64,000 nucleotides of DNA. Origin: Fibrobacter succinogenes. GTDB lineage: Bacteria; Fibrobacterota; Fibrobacteria; Fibrobacterales; Fibrobacteraceae. Location of the stretch: positions 1 through 64,000 of the forward strand of contig CACYRP010000008.1 in the NCBI GenBank assembly GCA_902776765.1, read 5' to 3'. Shown one piece after another: positions 16,441 to 25,333 of the stretch. Positions within the stretch are counted from its first letter, which is position 1; the number at the start of each line of letters is the position of its first letter. A program made the position numbers and the translations under genes. The notes under the pieces are model-generated. The model was not told the DNA's origin. It searched no databases and worked only from the letters and a program-made list of their open reading frames with translations.

Positions 16441-18507
16441 CTAGAAAACCATTTTAACGATGTATCGGCCTTTCGGCAAATTGCGGAATTCGACTTCGGT
16501 ACCGTTAACGTTCTTCGCTGAAACAACTTGCCCCATGGAATTCAAGAGGTAAACGCGATGGTTGCCAGATTCAGCAAATCGCACGCGGTAACCGTCCTGA
16601 AGTTGCGTGACGTTATATTTCGCCAGTCGCGGATGCACAGGAATTGCTACCGATCCCGCACTGCTGCTAGATTCAGCCTCAATTGCGGAACTTGACGAAA
16701 CTTCGGCCACAGAGCTTGACGATGCGGCACTAGACTTGAACACGATATTTCCGACAATGGCTTCGCCAGAAATTCCCGATGCGGTCAGATACAAATCCTT
16801 GATGCCCGTTTTGCTTTTGAGCGTTCCGCAACTCGCTTCAGACCAGCCGTTTGCAGTAGCCTTAGCCGTCGAGAGGTCGCACTCAGCAAGGACGGTTCCG
16901 TTCTTTGCGCCATCGCGAATGGCGAGCTTGCCTGCGGCAGCATTTTTCACCTGTACAGAAACTTCGTCGCTTTTGATGGAATCAGCCACAACATTTTCGA
17001 AGATAGCGTAGCCACCGTCCTTGATAGCAAATTCATCCTTGTCCGTGAGGCGCACGCGGATACCGTTGTCAAAGCCATTTGCCGGGATCGTATCGCGAAT
17101 CACGCGCAAGAAGTCGATACGGTCAAGTTCCGAGAAGAAACCATTCGGCTGCGGCTCGATTTCAATAAAGTTGCCGCCGCGCTTGAGTGTTGCCGGAATC
17201 ATCTTCACAGACTTTTCCGGGAATGTGCCCCAGGAACCTGTCGGCGGGAGCGTCACCGTTTGCGATTTACCATTAATTGAGACTTTGTGCGTAGCATCGC
17301 CGTCGCCACCGTTAGCATAGCGGTAACGCAGCAAGTAATCGCCCGCCTGCATAATGTTCATCGGCAAACGAATTTTGGAACCTGCCGTGTTGATGTAAGC
17401 GAGGTATTCGCCGTTCGAAGCCGTATTGCTACGGGTAATGGCAAGGTCGCCCGAAACAGCACGTGTCAAGACACCATGTTCGACTTCGGCGCTCAAATAA
17501 CGACCGAGGAAGGGCTGGCCCATTTCAACCCAGTTGTCATCGGTAAACACGACATCGCGAATGTGGATGTGGTTGTACTTGTCGCCATTCAAATCGTAAT
17601 AATGATGCACAAAGCGCACACGGTTCAAGTCCTGGAAAGCTTCGCCGCCGCCGGGGCCCACATAGCGGCCATAGCGTTCCAAAAGAATCGTGCCGCCGCC
17701 ACTAGCCATATCGTAGCCAGCGCGGTCTTTGTACGGTCCCGTTACCTTGTCAGCACGACCGTAAGCGGTTTTGTATGTAGTCTGTTCAATATTCGGGCCT
17801 TGTTGGCAGCACTTGTCCCAAGCAGCAAACAAGAAGTATTTGCCCCCGTGTTCAATGAGGCTCGGGCCTTCTTCGGCACCGCCACTCGCCTTGCTTGTTC
17901 GGCGCGCAATGTTATAGACAGTCTTGTCATCGTTTGCCTGCAAACCGGTCTTTGCGTCCAACTTAATCAGCTGGATTCCTAGCCCGAACGAGCCGAATGC
18001 CATCCAGTAATTGCCCTGCGTATCGCGAACAACATCTGCGTCAATGGCATTGAATTTGTCGGTTCCATCTTTGGTATGGAAAACATGGCCATGGTCCTTC
18101 CAGCCATAGCCCGTTGTACCCGGCACAATGGATGAGGTCGCTTGGTAACCGATAGCTGAATTGCGCTTGCCAAATTCCGACACGCAATAGTAAACGCGGT
18201 ATTCGCCGTTCATGTAAAAGATATCCGGAGCCCAGATGCCCTCGGTTTTCGGCGCGTACGTATAGGCCCACTTCGGAACTCCACTCACAGTTGCCCTGTG
18301 GTCGCGCCAAGTGTAGGCATCTTCGCTTGTCCACAATTGCAAATTGTTGTTCGTGCTCATGAGGGCATAACCGTCCTCGAAGCGCGTCATGCTCGGGTCA
18401 TGCCCCGGTTGCAAGTTGTCTTTTGCGTACCAGTCAGCAGCCGACACTGCAGAGACGCCAAAGGCGCCGCACAAGGCAGCAAGCGTCAGAGATTTAAAAC
18501 CATTCAT
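16441..18507 (-). CDS. Secreted GH43 glycosidase with CBM6-like module, paralog 2
   Basis: A 688-residue paralog of the enzyme at 13386. Signal peptide ends VSAVSA; AAGGAG lies upstream of the ATG. GH43 motifs: GHDPSMTRF, IWAPDIFY, NAIDADVV and EEGPSLIEHGGKYFLF, so the three acidic catalytic residues are kept. CBM6-like region from SAEVEHGVL to LDRIDFLR, then the NGFDNGIRVRL sandwich, a Ser-rich linker (near residue 610) and a C-terminal sorting-type tail ending GRYIVKMVF. Probable substrate arabinan or arabinoxylan. Unlike its paralog it has the Ser linker before the tail. Confidence 0.88.
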   Translation of the reverse strand: MNGFKSLTLAALCGAFGVSAVSAADWYAKDNLQPGHDPSMTRFEDGYALMSTNNNLQLWTSEDAYTWRDHRATVSGVPKWAYTYAPKTEGIWAPDIFYMNGEYRVYYCVSEFGKRNSAIGYQATSSIVPGTTGYGWKDHGHVFHTKDGTDKFNAIDADVVRDTQGNYWMAFGSFGLGIQLIKLDAKTGLQANDDKTVYNIARRTSKASGGAEEGPSLIEHGGKYFLFAAWDKCCQQGPNIEQTTYKTAYGRADKVTGPYKDRAGYDMASGGGTILLERYGRYVGPGGGEAFQDLNRVRFVHHYYDLNGDKYNHIHIRDVVFTDDNWVEMGQPFLGRYLSAEVEHGVLTRAVSGDLAITRSNTASNGEYLAYINTAGSKIRLPMNIMQAGDYLLRYRYANGGDGDATHKVSINGKSQTVTLPPTGSWGTFPEKSVKMIPATLKRGGNFIEIEPQPNGFFSELDRIDFLRVIRDTIPANGFDNGIRVRLTDKDEFAIKDGGYAIFENVVADSIKSDEVSVQVKNAAAGKLAIRDGAKNGTVLAECDLSTAKATANGWSEASCGTLKSKTGIKDLYLTASGISGEAIVGNIVFKSSAASSSSVAEVSSSSAIEAESSSSAGSVAIPVHPRLAKYNVTQLQDGYRVRFAESGNHRVYLLNSMGQVVSAKNVNGTEVEFRNLPKGRYIVKMVF

Positions 18508-18544
18508 ACCAAACTCCTTATATCAAATTTTTTTAAGATTCATA

Positions 18545-18576
18545 GATTGCTTTGTCGCAAAGCTCCTCGCAATGAC
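18545..18576. repeat. GATTGC...GCAATGAC intergenic repeat
   Basis: A variant of the GATT-stem-AATGAC family in which the inner stem is GATTGC with GCAATGAC. It sits between two GH43 genes. Confidence 0.6.
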
Positions 18577-18591
18577 GTGATTGCCACAACA

Positions 18592-20310
18592 TCACTTTAC
18601 CATAACCTTTGCGGTGGTACGGCCAGCACGGACAAAGTACATTCCCGAGCGAACGGAACGCACATTGATTTCACGACCATAACCATGACGCACAACAATT
18701 CCATTCACGTCAAGCAAAGTCCAAGACGCATCGACGCCCAAGCGAATCACGCGAGCAGAAGCATCATAGTGAATCTGCAGCAAAGCCGGTGCATTCAGCG
18801 CATCCATTGAACCTCGTGAGCCATGCGCAAAGCCCGTCGTCCCGCCATGGCCGGAATCCGGCGGCGTTTCAACATTTGACGAATCCTTCGGAGGTTCAAC
18901 TTTCGGCAGTTCCGCCTTAGCAAATTGCACTTTCTGATTGTCCGTCCCCGTGCGCACCCACGTGATGACGGGCATGCCTACGTCCTTCGAGATGTTCAGC
19001 ACATCGCCCAAGTAATCGCTGTCGTAATCGGCAAACAAGAAATAGCCTTTTTTCGCAGAGGCGTTCTCGATGCGGATTTCGCAAGCGGTCTCAGAAGTTT
19101 TCACCGTATCCAACAAAGTCTTGGGCGGGCAATAGTAGCGGCCCGTCGCAAAATTCTTGAGCGTATAATAGCGCGCCGAATCGCCATGAGCAAGCACCCA
19201 AAGCTGCGATTCGTTTTTTTCGTCAGCGGTCTGCTGCACCACGATGCCATCGTTATCTTCAAGAACCAAATTGCTATGGGAAACCGTCAAGCGGTAACCG
19301 CCCTCATCAAGCAACGCGTTGTTGACCGGATCCACGCCGCTTGTACGCTTGACCTTTTGAATGTTCCCATCGCGGTCGTAATAGAGATAGTCGATGTTCA
19401 CGGAACGGCGGTACGTCCAGCCGCCTGGAGAATTTGCACCGTGGTACATGAAATACCAGTGTCCGAGATACTTGAAAATTGCCTGGTGGTTCGTCTCGGA
19501 ATTTTCCATTTTGTCGTTGATAACGCCTTTTTGCGTCCACGGTCCGTTTAGGCTCGGCGCCATGGAATAATTCGTCGTCGAAGGGTAACCTGCAGCATAG
19601 CTGAAGTAATAATTCCCGCGGAAATAATGCATCCACGGCGCTTCAAAGAAGTCCTTGATTTTGATGTCTTCGGGTGTGCCCGCAAGTTCAATCATGTTTT
19701 CCTTGAGCTTGACGCGGCGGCCTGCATTCCACGAACCCCAATACATCCAGATATCGTTGCCATCGTAAAAAATGGCAGGGTCAATATTCAATTTGACATC
19801 GTTCGGCGTATTGTCGGTAATTAGTGCCTGCCCAATGGCGTCTTTCCACGGTCCCGACGGGTGGTCAGCCACGGCAACGCCAATGGCAAAACCTTCGCTC
19901 CCGTTTTCACGAATTGTCCCATGATGGATCGCCACGTACCAATAAAACTTGCCGTTTCGGTACTCGCAGTGGCCAGCAAAAGCACTCGCATTTGCCCATT
20001 TGAACGTTTTCACACTCAAAACAGCACCGTAATCGTGATAATGTTCCATATCGTCGGTCACAAGCACGTGCCAGTCGTTCATGATGAACGCCTTGTTATT
20101 ATTGCCCTGAGGGCCTTGTTCGTCGTGACCTGCAAAAATGAAAAGCGAATCGTTATGCACGAGCGCTGCGGCATCCGCAGAATAAAAAGCGGTCGTAAGC
20201 GGATTCGCGGCAAAAGCAGTCAAAAATCCGGCGCTAAAAATAGCGTAACAAGCCGCATTTCTAGCGATACGCGTCAAGCCGACAAAAGACTCCAAAACCT
20301 TTGTTTCCAT
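18592..20310 (-). CDS. Secreted GH43-family protein with ricin-type lectin module
   Basis: A 572-residue exported protein. The open frame continues upstream, but the ATG at 20310 with GGAGAAG gives a sensible signal peptide (ending AFAANPL). The N-terminal catalytic domain is a different GH43 branch from its neighbours: YSADAAALVHND, NIDPAIFYDGNDIWMYWGSW and FFEAPWMHYFRGNYYF carry the expected Asp, Asp and Glu. Residues about 320-470 look like a ricin-B-type beta-trefoil (SQLWVL, YYTLKNFATGRYY). A Pro/Ser linker and a sorting-type tail (TLLDVNGIVV, SGMYFVRAG) end the protein. Likely an arabinofuranosidase or xylosidase. Confidence 0.85.
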   Translation of the reverse strand: METKVLESFVGLTRIARNAACYAIFSAGFLTAFAANPLTTAFYSADAAALVHNDSLFIFAGHDEQGPQGNNNKAFIMNDWHVLVTDDMEHYHDYGAVLSVKTFKWANASAFAGHCEYRNGKFYWYVAIHHGTIRENGSEGFAIGVAVADHPSGPWKDAIGQALITDNTPNDVKLNIDPAIFYDGNDIWMYWGSWNAGRRVKLKENMIELAGTPEDIKIKDFFEAPWMHYFRGNYYFSYAAGYPSTTNYSMAPSLNGPWTQKGVINDKMENSETNHQAIFKYLGHWYFMYHGANSPGGWTYRRSVNIDYLYYDRDGNIQKVKRTSGVDPVNNALLDEGGYRLTVSHSNLVLEDNDGIVVQQTADEKNESQLWVLAHGDSARYYTLKNFATGRYYCPPKTLLDTVKTSETACEIRIENASAKKGYFLFADYDSDYLGDVLNISKDVGMPVITWVRTGTDNQKVQFAKAELPKVEPPKDSSNVETPPDSGHGGTTGFAHGSRGSMDALNAPALLQIHYDASARVIRLGVDASWTLLDVNGIVVRHGYGREINVRSVRSGMYFVRAGRTTAKVMVK

Positions 20311-20795
20311 AGACTTCTCCCATACATCCACACTCGAAACAAGTCTAGCTAAGGTAAATATATACTCTCCAACATTAAAAGTCCACATATTTTTTAGTTA
20401 CCCGTTATTTAACATTAGTTATTATCCATCAAAAGACTTCACACACCCATATTATTTCCGAATTAAAAGTCCACAGTTATAAATTAGACAACAACGGCGT
20501 AAAGCGAGAAAAGTTGGTTTGCTAAATAGTTTACTCGCTTATAGGTTTATTCTGAGCCCAACAGTTGGGACTTGAGCAAAGCGTGAGGCAAAAGACGAAA
20601 GAAGCCACTTCGCCGCAGTAGAATTCCGAGACCCTATCGCGGCTTACAGGTGAGTACACTACGACCAACAGCCCCATATTATACAGCTCAGCCTCATATT
20701 ATACACATAAAGTAAATTTTTTCTTTTTTTCTCTGGCAATTTTTCCCATTTGGGGACAGAGATACTATATTACAGATGTGTTTAAGAGGAACATT
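20311..20795. other. Gene-free stretch with two promoters and repeats
   Basis: It holds the minus-strand TATATT-like box of the GH43 gene near 20350-20356. A 20-base string (20564-20583, GTTGGGACTTGAGC core) also occurs at 10384-10403. A 17-base direct repeat with a 20-base period lies at 20669-20705. The promoter of the next gene has TATATT at 20766-20771. No gene was seen. Confidence 0.5.
20669..20705 (+). promoter_or_regulatory. Paired direct repeat CAGCCYCATATTATACA, possible operator
   Basis: Two copies start at 20669 and 20689, a period of 20 bases, about two DNA turns. They lie 60-100 bases before the TATATT box of the following gene. That spacing would suit an activator or repressor site; this is inference. 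Confidence 0.35.
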
Positions 20796-21752
20796 ATGTA
20801 CGGAAAAGTCACATTAATTTCTGCACTTTGCGCCGCGTCAGCCGTTTATGCTAGCACATTCAAAACCTGGAATGGAGCTGACGATGACGTTTACGACCAA
20901 GTTCAAACAGGACTCAACACCGAATGGGGCGGATTTTGGTTCACCTACGGAGACGATGGCGATGGTGGAGCATCCATGGTTCATTGGGATATGCCCCTCA
21001 ACCCAGAATACCCATATACACTAGACCCCATCATCTATGAATGCAAAGGAATATGCGGGACAGCCATGCTCAACAAATGGAATTTAACCTACACTCCATT
21101 TGTGGGTTTAGCATTCAGTGTCGTCGGACAACTTTCAGAAAAAGATAGGACACTAGTCACAGGCGATGCCTCTTCTTGGGGCGGACTCTGCGTGACCTAT
21201 ACATCGGATACAGACATATCTCTGGAACTCGGCCTTGGCGAAGTTACCGATTCCACAATCAATTACGCAAATCCAGCCGTTCCATTGCCCGCCTCCAAAA
21301 CCAGCAATAGAATGGTTTTCAGTTGGTCCGATTTTAAGCAACCTTCGTCGTACAACGGAGCCGTCAAATTCGACGGTGAAACCGCAGCAAAGCAACTCGC
21401 TACGGTCAAGTTCAAGATACAAGCAGAAGACGGCGATTACCGTTTTAACATTTGCGCGGTCGGCCCCAAAGACGGCACATGCCCAGAACAATGTGGCATG
21501 CCAAGCGCCGGGATTCAAATCGCCCGCAAAACATCCGCAGTCAGCGCCGTTTTGAACGGTCGCACGCTCGGCTTTACGGGAGTTTCGCTCGCTACCGCCG
21601 AAGTCATGAATTCTCTTGGGCAAGTTGTCGCACGCGGAGCAATCGAAGGCGCCACATCAACGCTCAGCCTCGCCCACCTCGATGCCGGGATTTATTTGGT
21701 CCGAGTCAACGGAAAGTCCGTAAACTTTACAAGCAAGATTGTTATTAAGTAA
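20796..21752 (+). CDS. Secreted CBM-like protein with C-terminal sorting tail, paralog 1
   Basis: A 318-residue exported protein. The ATG at 20796 has AAGAGGA upstream; the earlier GTG at 20778 is not needed. Signal peptide ends AVYA. The mature part starts TFKTWNGADDD and has WFTYGDDGDGGAS and DASSWGGLCVTY, features reminiscent of CBM11-like or CIA30-like beta-sandwich modules, so carbohydrate binding is plausible. A Cys-rich loop (NICAVGPKDGTCPEQCG) follows. The last about 70 residues (AEVMNSLGQVVARG, LDAGIYLVRVNG) look like a type IX sorting tail. The next gene is a paralog. Confidence 0.75.
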   Translation: MYGKVTLISALCAASAVYASTFKTWNGADDDVYDQVQTGLNTEWGGFWFTYGDDGDGGASMVHWDMPLNPEYPYTLDPIIYECKGICGTAMLNKWNLTYTPFVGLAFSVVGQLSEKDRTLVTGDASSWGGLCVTYTSDTDISLELGLGEVTDSTINYANPAVPLPASKTSNRMVFSWSDFKQPSSYNGAVKFDGETAAKQLATVKFKIQAEDGDYRFNICAVGPKDGTCPEQCGMPSAGIQIARKTSAVSAVLNGRTLGFTGVSLATAEVMNSLGQVVARGAIEGATSTLSLAHLDAGIYLVRVNGKSVNFTSKIVIK

Positions 21753-21762
21753 ATAAAATGTC

Positions 21763-21788
21763 GATTCCGGCACAGAGGCCGGAATGAC
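21763..21788. repeat. GATTCC...GGAATGAC palindromic intergenic repeat
   Basis: GATTCCGG and CCGGAATGAC arms around a short loop, placed between the two paralogous secreted genes. Confidence 0.7.
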
Positions 21789-21817
21789 AAGCTGGATGAC
21801 AACGCAAAGATAGCCGC

Positions 21818-22831
21818 ATGAGTAAGAAAAACTTTCTAGTCACATCACTTTTTGCAGTTTCAATCGCAATGTCAACAACATTTGCCGCAGGAATTTTCAA
21901 AACATGGAACGGAGCAGACATCGACAACTTCCAAGTTGAAACCGGGCTCGGCAACGAGACCGAGACACAAGGCATTTGGTACAGTTACAGCGATGAAGCT
22001 GATGGCGGAGCTTCAAGAGTTGTATGCCCAGCCATCGGAATAGACCCTCCCTTTATCTACTGCATCAATGTAACACTCATCAATTGTAAGGGATTTTGTT
22101 CAATAGCAGAACTAAACAAAGGCTCACTAACGAGCAAACCCTTTATCGGTTTCGGTTTCAATGTCGTTGGCAAGACCTCCGAAACAGATCAAACAATAGC
22201 AGCAGGCGATGCATCCTCTTGGGGAGGACTTTGCGTAACCTACTCTTCTGACACGGACTTGCAACTCGAACTCGGACTAGGCAAAACAGGCGATTCAACA
22301 ATCAATTATGCTAATCCAGCAGTAACTCTTCCCGCTGCAAAATCTTCAGACATCCTATCACCCAACGGAACAAACGGCAACAAAGTAGTCGTCAGTTGGT
22401 CCGACTTCAAGCAACCTTCTTGGTATAACGGTGCTGTAAAATTCGATGGAGAAACAGCGGCCAAACAACTTGTAAATGTCAGATTCAAGCTACAAGCAGA
22501 CCCCGGCGAATACAATTTCAACATTTGTGCCATCGGCCCGAAAGACGGAACATGCCCCGAAAAATGCGGAATTCCTAATGAAGAACAGGGAATCAAGATT
22601 GTTCGCATGGCATCCGCACCCAATGCAATCCTCAACGGTCGCACGCTCAAATTCACGGGAGTTTCGCACGCTACCGCCGAAGTCATGAATTCTCTTGGGC
22701 AAGTTGTCGCACGCGGAGCAATCGGAGGCGCCACATCAACGCTGAGACTCACCCACCTCGATGCCGGGATTTACACGGTCCGAGTCAACGGAAAGTCCGT
22801 AAACTTTACAAGCAAGATTGTGTTGAAGTGA
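21818..22831 (+). CDS. Secreted CBM-like protein with C-terminal sorting tail, paralog 2
   Basis: A 337-residue paralog of the preceding gene with the same order of parts: signal peptide (ending TTFA), IFKTWNGADID, WYSYSDEADGGAS, DASSWGGLCVTYSSD, the NICAIGPKDGTCPEKCG loop and the tail AEVMNSLGQVVARG to IYTVRVNGKSVNF. The last 190 bases are nearly identical to the first paralog while the rest has diverged. Probably a surface or secreted carbohydrate-binding protein; no catalytic motif was seen. Confidence 0.75.
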   Translation: MSKKNFLVTSLFAVSIAMSTTFAAGIFKTWNGADIDNFQVETGLGNETETQGIWYSYSDEADGGASRVVCPAIGIDPPFIYCINVTLINCKGFCSIAELNKGSLTSKPFIGFGFNVVGKTSETDQTIAAGDASSWGGLCVTYSSDTDLQLELGLGKTGDSTINYANPAVTLPAAKSSDILSPNGTNGNKVVVSWSDFKQPSWYNGAVKFDGETAAKQLVNVRFKLQADPGEYNFNICAIGPKDGTCPEKCGIPNEEQGIKIVRMASAPNAILNGRTLKFTGVSHATAEVMNSLGQVVARGAIGGATSTLRLTHLDAGIYTVRVNGKSVNFTSKIVLK

Positions 22832-22846
22832 TTTTCTGCTAAAACA

Positions 22847-23062
22847 TGCTACTAAATGCGCCGAATTTCTCGTTTTAGTAGCATATTTTCAACTTTATAT
22901 GTAAGAAAATCAAAGAATTCGGAACGTTTCATGCTACCAAATCAACATTTTCCGAAAATTAGTAGCACAATTATTCAAAGTTCCAGCAATATTTCAGAAA
23001 TCCAGCTTAATTTATCATAAAAAAGTGCTACTAAATGCGCCGAATTTCTCGTTTTAGTAGCA
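22847..23062. repeat. Three TGCTACTAAA...TTTAGTAGCA hairpin units
   Basis: Units at 22847-22883 and 23026-23062 are identical over 37 bases. A diverged one at 22932-22967 keeps the TGCTACC and TTAGTAGCA ends. Each can pair its ends over 8-10 bp, and the starts are spaced 85 and 94 bases apart. Confidence 0.8.
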
Positions 23063-23091
23063 TAATTTGGCATTTTCAAGCATATTTATGC

Positions 23092-23122
23092 AAAAACGCC
23101 CCGTTGAAAACGGAGCATTTTT
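23092..23122 (+). terminator. Terminator-like hairpin
   Basis: AAAAACGCCCCGTT and AACGGAGCATTTTT pair with one mismatch around a GAA loop and end in a T run. It could end the transcript of the secreted paralog pair. Confidence 0.6.
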
Positions 23123-23150
23123 GTTAAGAAGGAGATTCCCGTTCGAAGAC

Positions 23151-23420
23151 GTGGTTCCACTAATTCGACAGGCGCATCAACTAGCTCACTAACCTTGACT
23201 TTCATTGCACAAGAGCCGAGCAGTCTTATTACCTGTGAGCCAAAAGCGCCCAGTATCAACTGAGCGCGAATGCGACCTTTGTTCCACTTAGCACTTTAGC
23301 GCTTACGTGGACATGGCCACCTTTAGGTGGTAGCGAGGCGTGGTTCCACTAATTCGACAGGCTCATCAAGCAGCTCACCAACCTTGACTTTTATTGCACA
23401 AGAGCCGAGCGGTCTTATTA
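23151..23420. repeat. 81-bp direct repeat (two copies) with GAGCCGAGCGG core
   Basis: Copies at 23151-23231 and 23340-23420 differ at about six of 81 positions. Each starts GTGGTTCCACTAATTCGACA and ends in the CACAAGAGCCGAGC core followed by GGTCTTATTA. Each is followed directly by one of the variable-stem hairpins. Confidence 0.8.
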
Positions 23421-23608
23421 ACCGTGAGCGAGAAACGCCTGGCATTAGCCAGGCGTTTTCGCGAGAGTGAGCGTCGCTCACATATTTCTATGGATTCTAG
23501 ACGCGAACGGTCACCCGTGAACGAAAAGCGACCGGTATCAACCGGTCGTGTTCGTGAGAGCGAGGCGAAGACGGAGTCCCCGCCTTGCACAAGAGCCGAG
23601 CGGTCTCA

Positions 23609-24884
<1,276 letters not shown>

Positions 24885-25211
24885 ATGAAGTTTTTGGCAA
24901 TTATTGTATTGAGCATTTCCCTACTGGCATCAAGTAGCTTTGCAATATCGCTTACCCCACCACAAATTTATGCAGTTAAAGAAGAAAAAACAATAACTTC
25001 GACCGAAGATACAAAAGACTTAACAAGTTTATACATATTTATAGCACGATTCTTTTCTGTATATATTACAGCTGGAGGAGCTTTCGTTACAATGTGGGTA
25101 ATGGCAACATCCAATAACGAAGACATGCATCATAAATACGATAAAATATCTATTGCAGTCGGTATCGGAATGATTGTATTAGGCGGATTCGGTATTTATT
25201 GGTCGTTCTAG
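24885..25211 (+). CDS. Small exported membrane protein, unknown
   Basis: A 108-residue protein with a signal-like N-terminus (MKFLAIIVLSISLLASSSFA) and two further hydrophobic segments (about residues 50-72 and 88-106) around a short polar loop with HHKYDK. No family recognised. The ATG at 24885 lies six bases after a TATATT box (24873-24878) with no Shine-Dalgarno. The upstream in-frame ATG at 24846 would place the hydrophobic segment internally. It is a single gene upstream of hisS. Confidence 0.65.
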   Translation: MKFLAIIVLSISLLASSSFAISLTPPQIYAVKEEKTITSTEDTKDLTSLYIFIARFFSVYITAGGAFVTMWVMATSNNEDMHHKYDKISIAVGIGMIVLGGFGIYWSF

Positions 25212-25284
25212 CACGACATCACAAAAGAACGCTTCAGGAATGACAATGCGTCGGGAAAGACAGGGCTTTTTCCGCCCGCATTTC

Positions 25285-25315
25285 TAGTAACTCATAACTA
25301 GTAACTAGTAACTTT
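25285..25315. repeat. TAGTAACTAGT-type repeat before hisS
   Basis: The string TAGTAACTCATAACTAGTAA and following units end about 20 bases before the hisS start. Confidence 0.5.
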
Positions 25316-25333
25316 TCTATCTTTGCTCGCACT

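Larger units (their letters stand above)
22832..23608. other. Repeat-rich gene-free region between two transcription units
   Basis: It holds three TGCTACTAAA-type hairpins (22847-23062), a terminator (23092-23122), an 81-base direct repeat (23151-23231 and 23340-23420) and three hairpins of common shape but different stem sequence (23246-23267, 23435-23456, 23528-23549). A further fragment of the repeat, GCACAAGAGCCGAGCGG, is near 23586. Short open frames here are repeat-derived and not supported as genes. Confidence 0.7.

Noticed and set aside
22832..23608. An insertion sequence or transposon remnant
   Set aside because: No transposase frame, terminal inverted repeats or target duplication could be seen, only short structured repeats.
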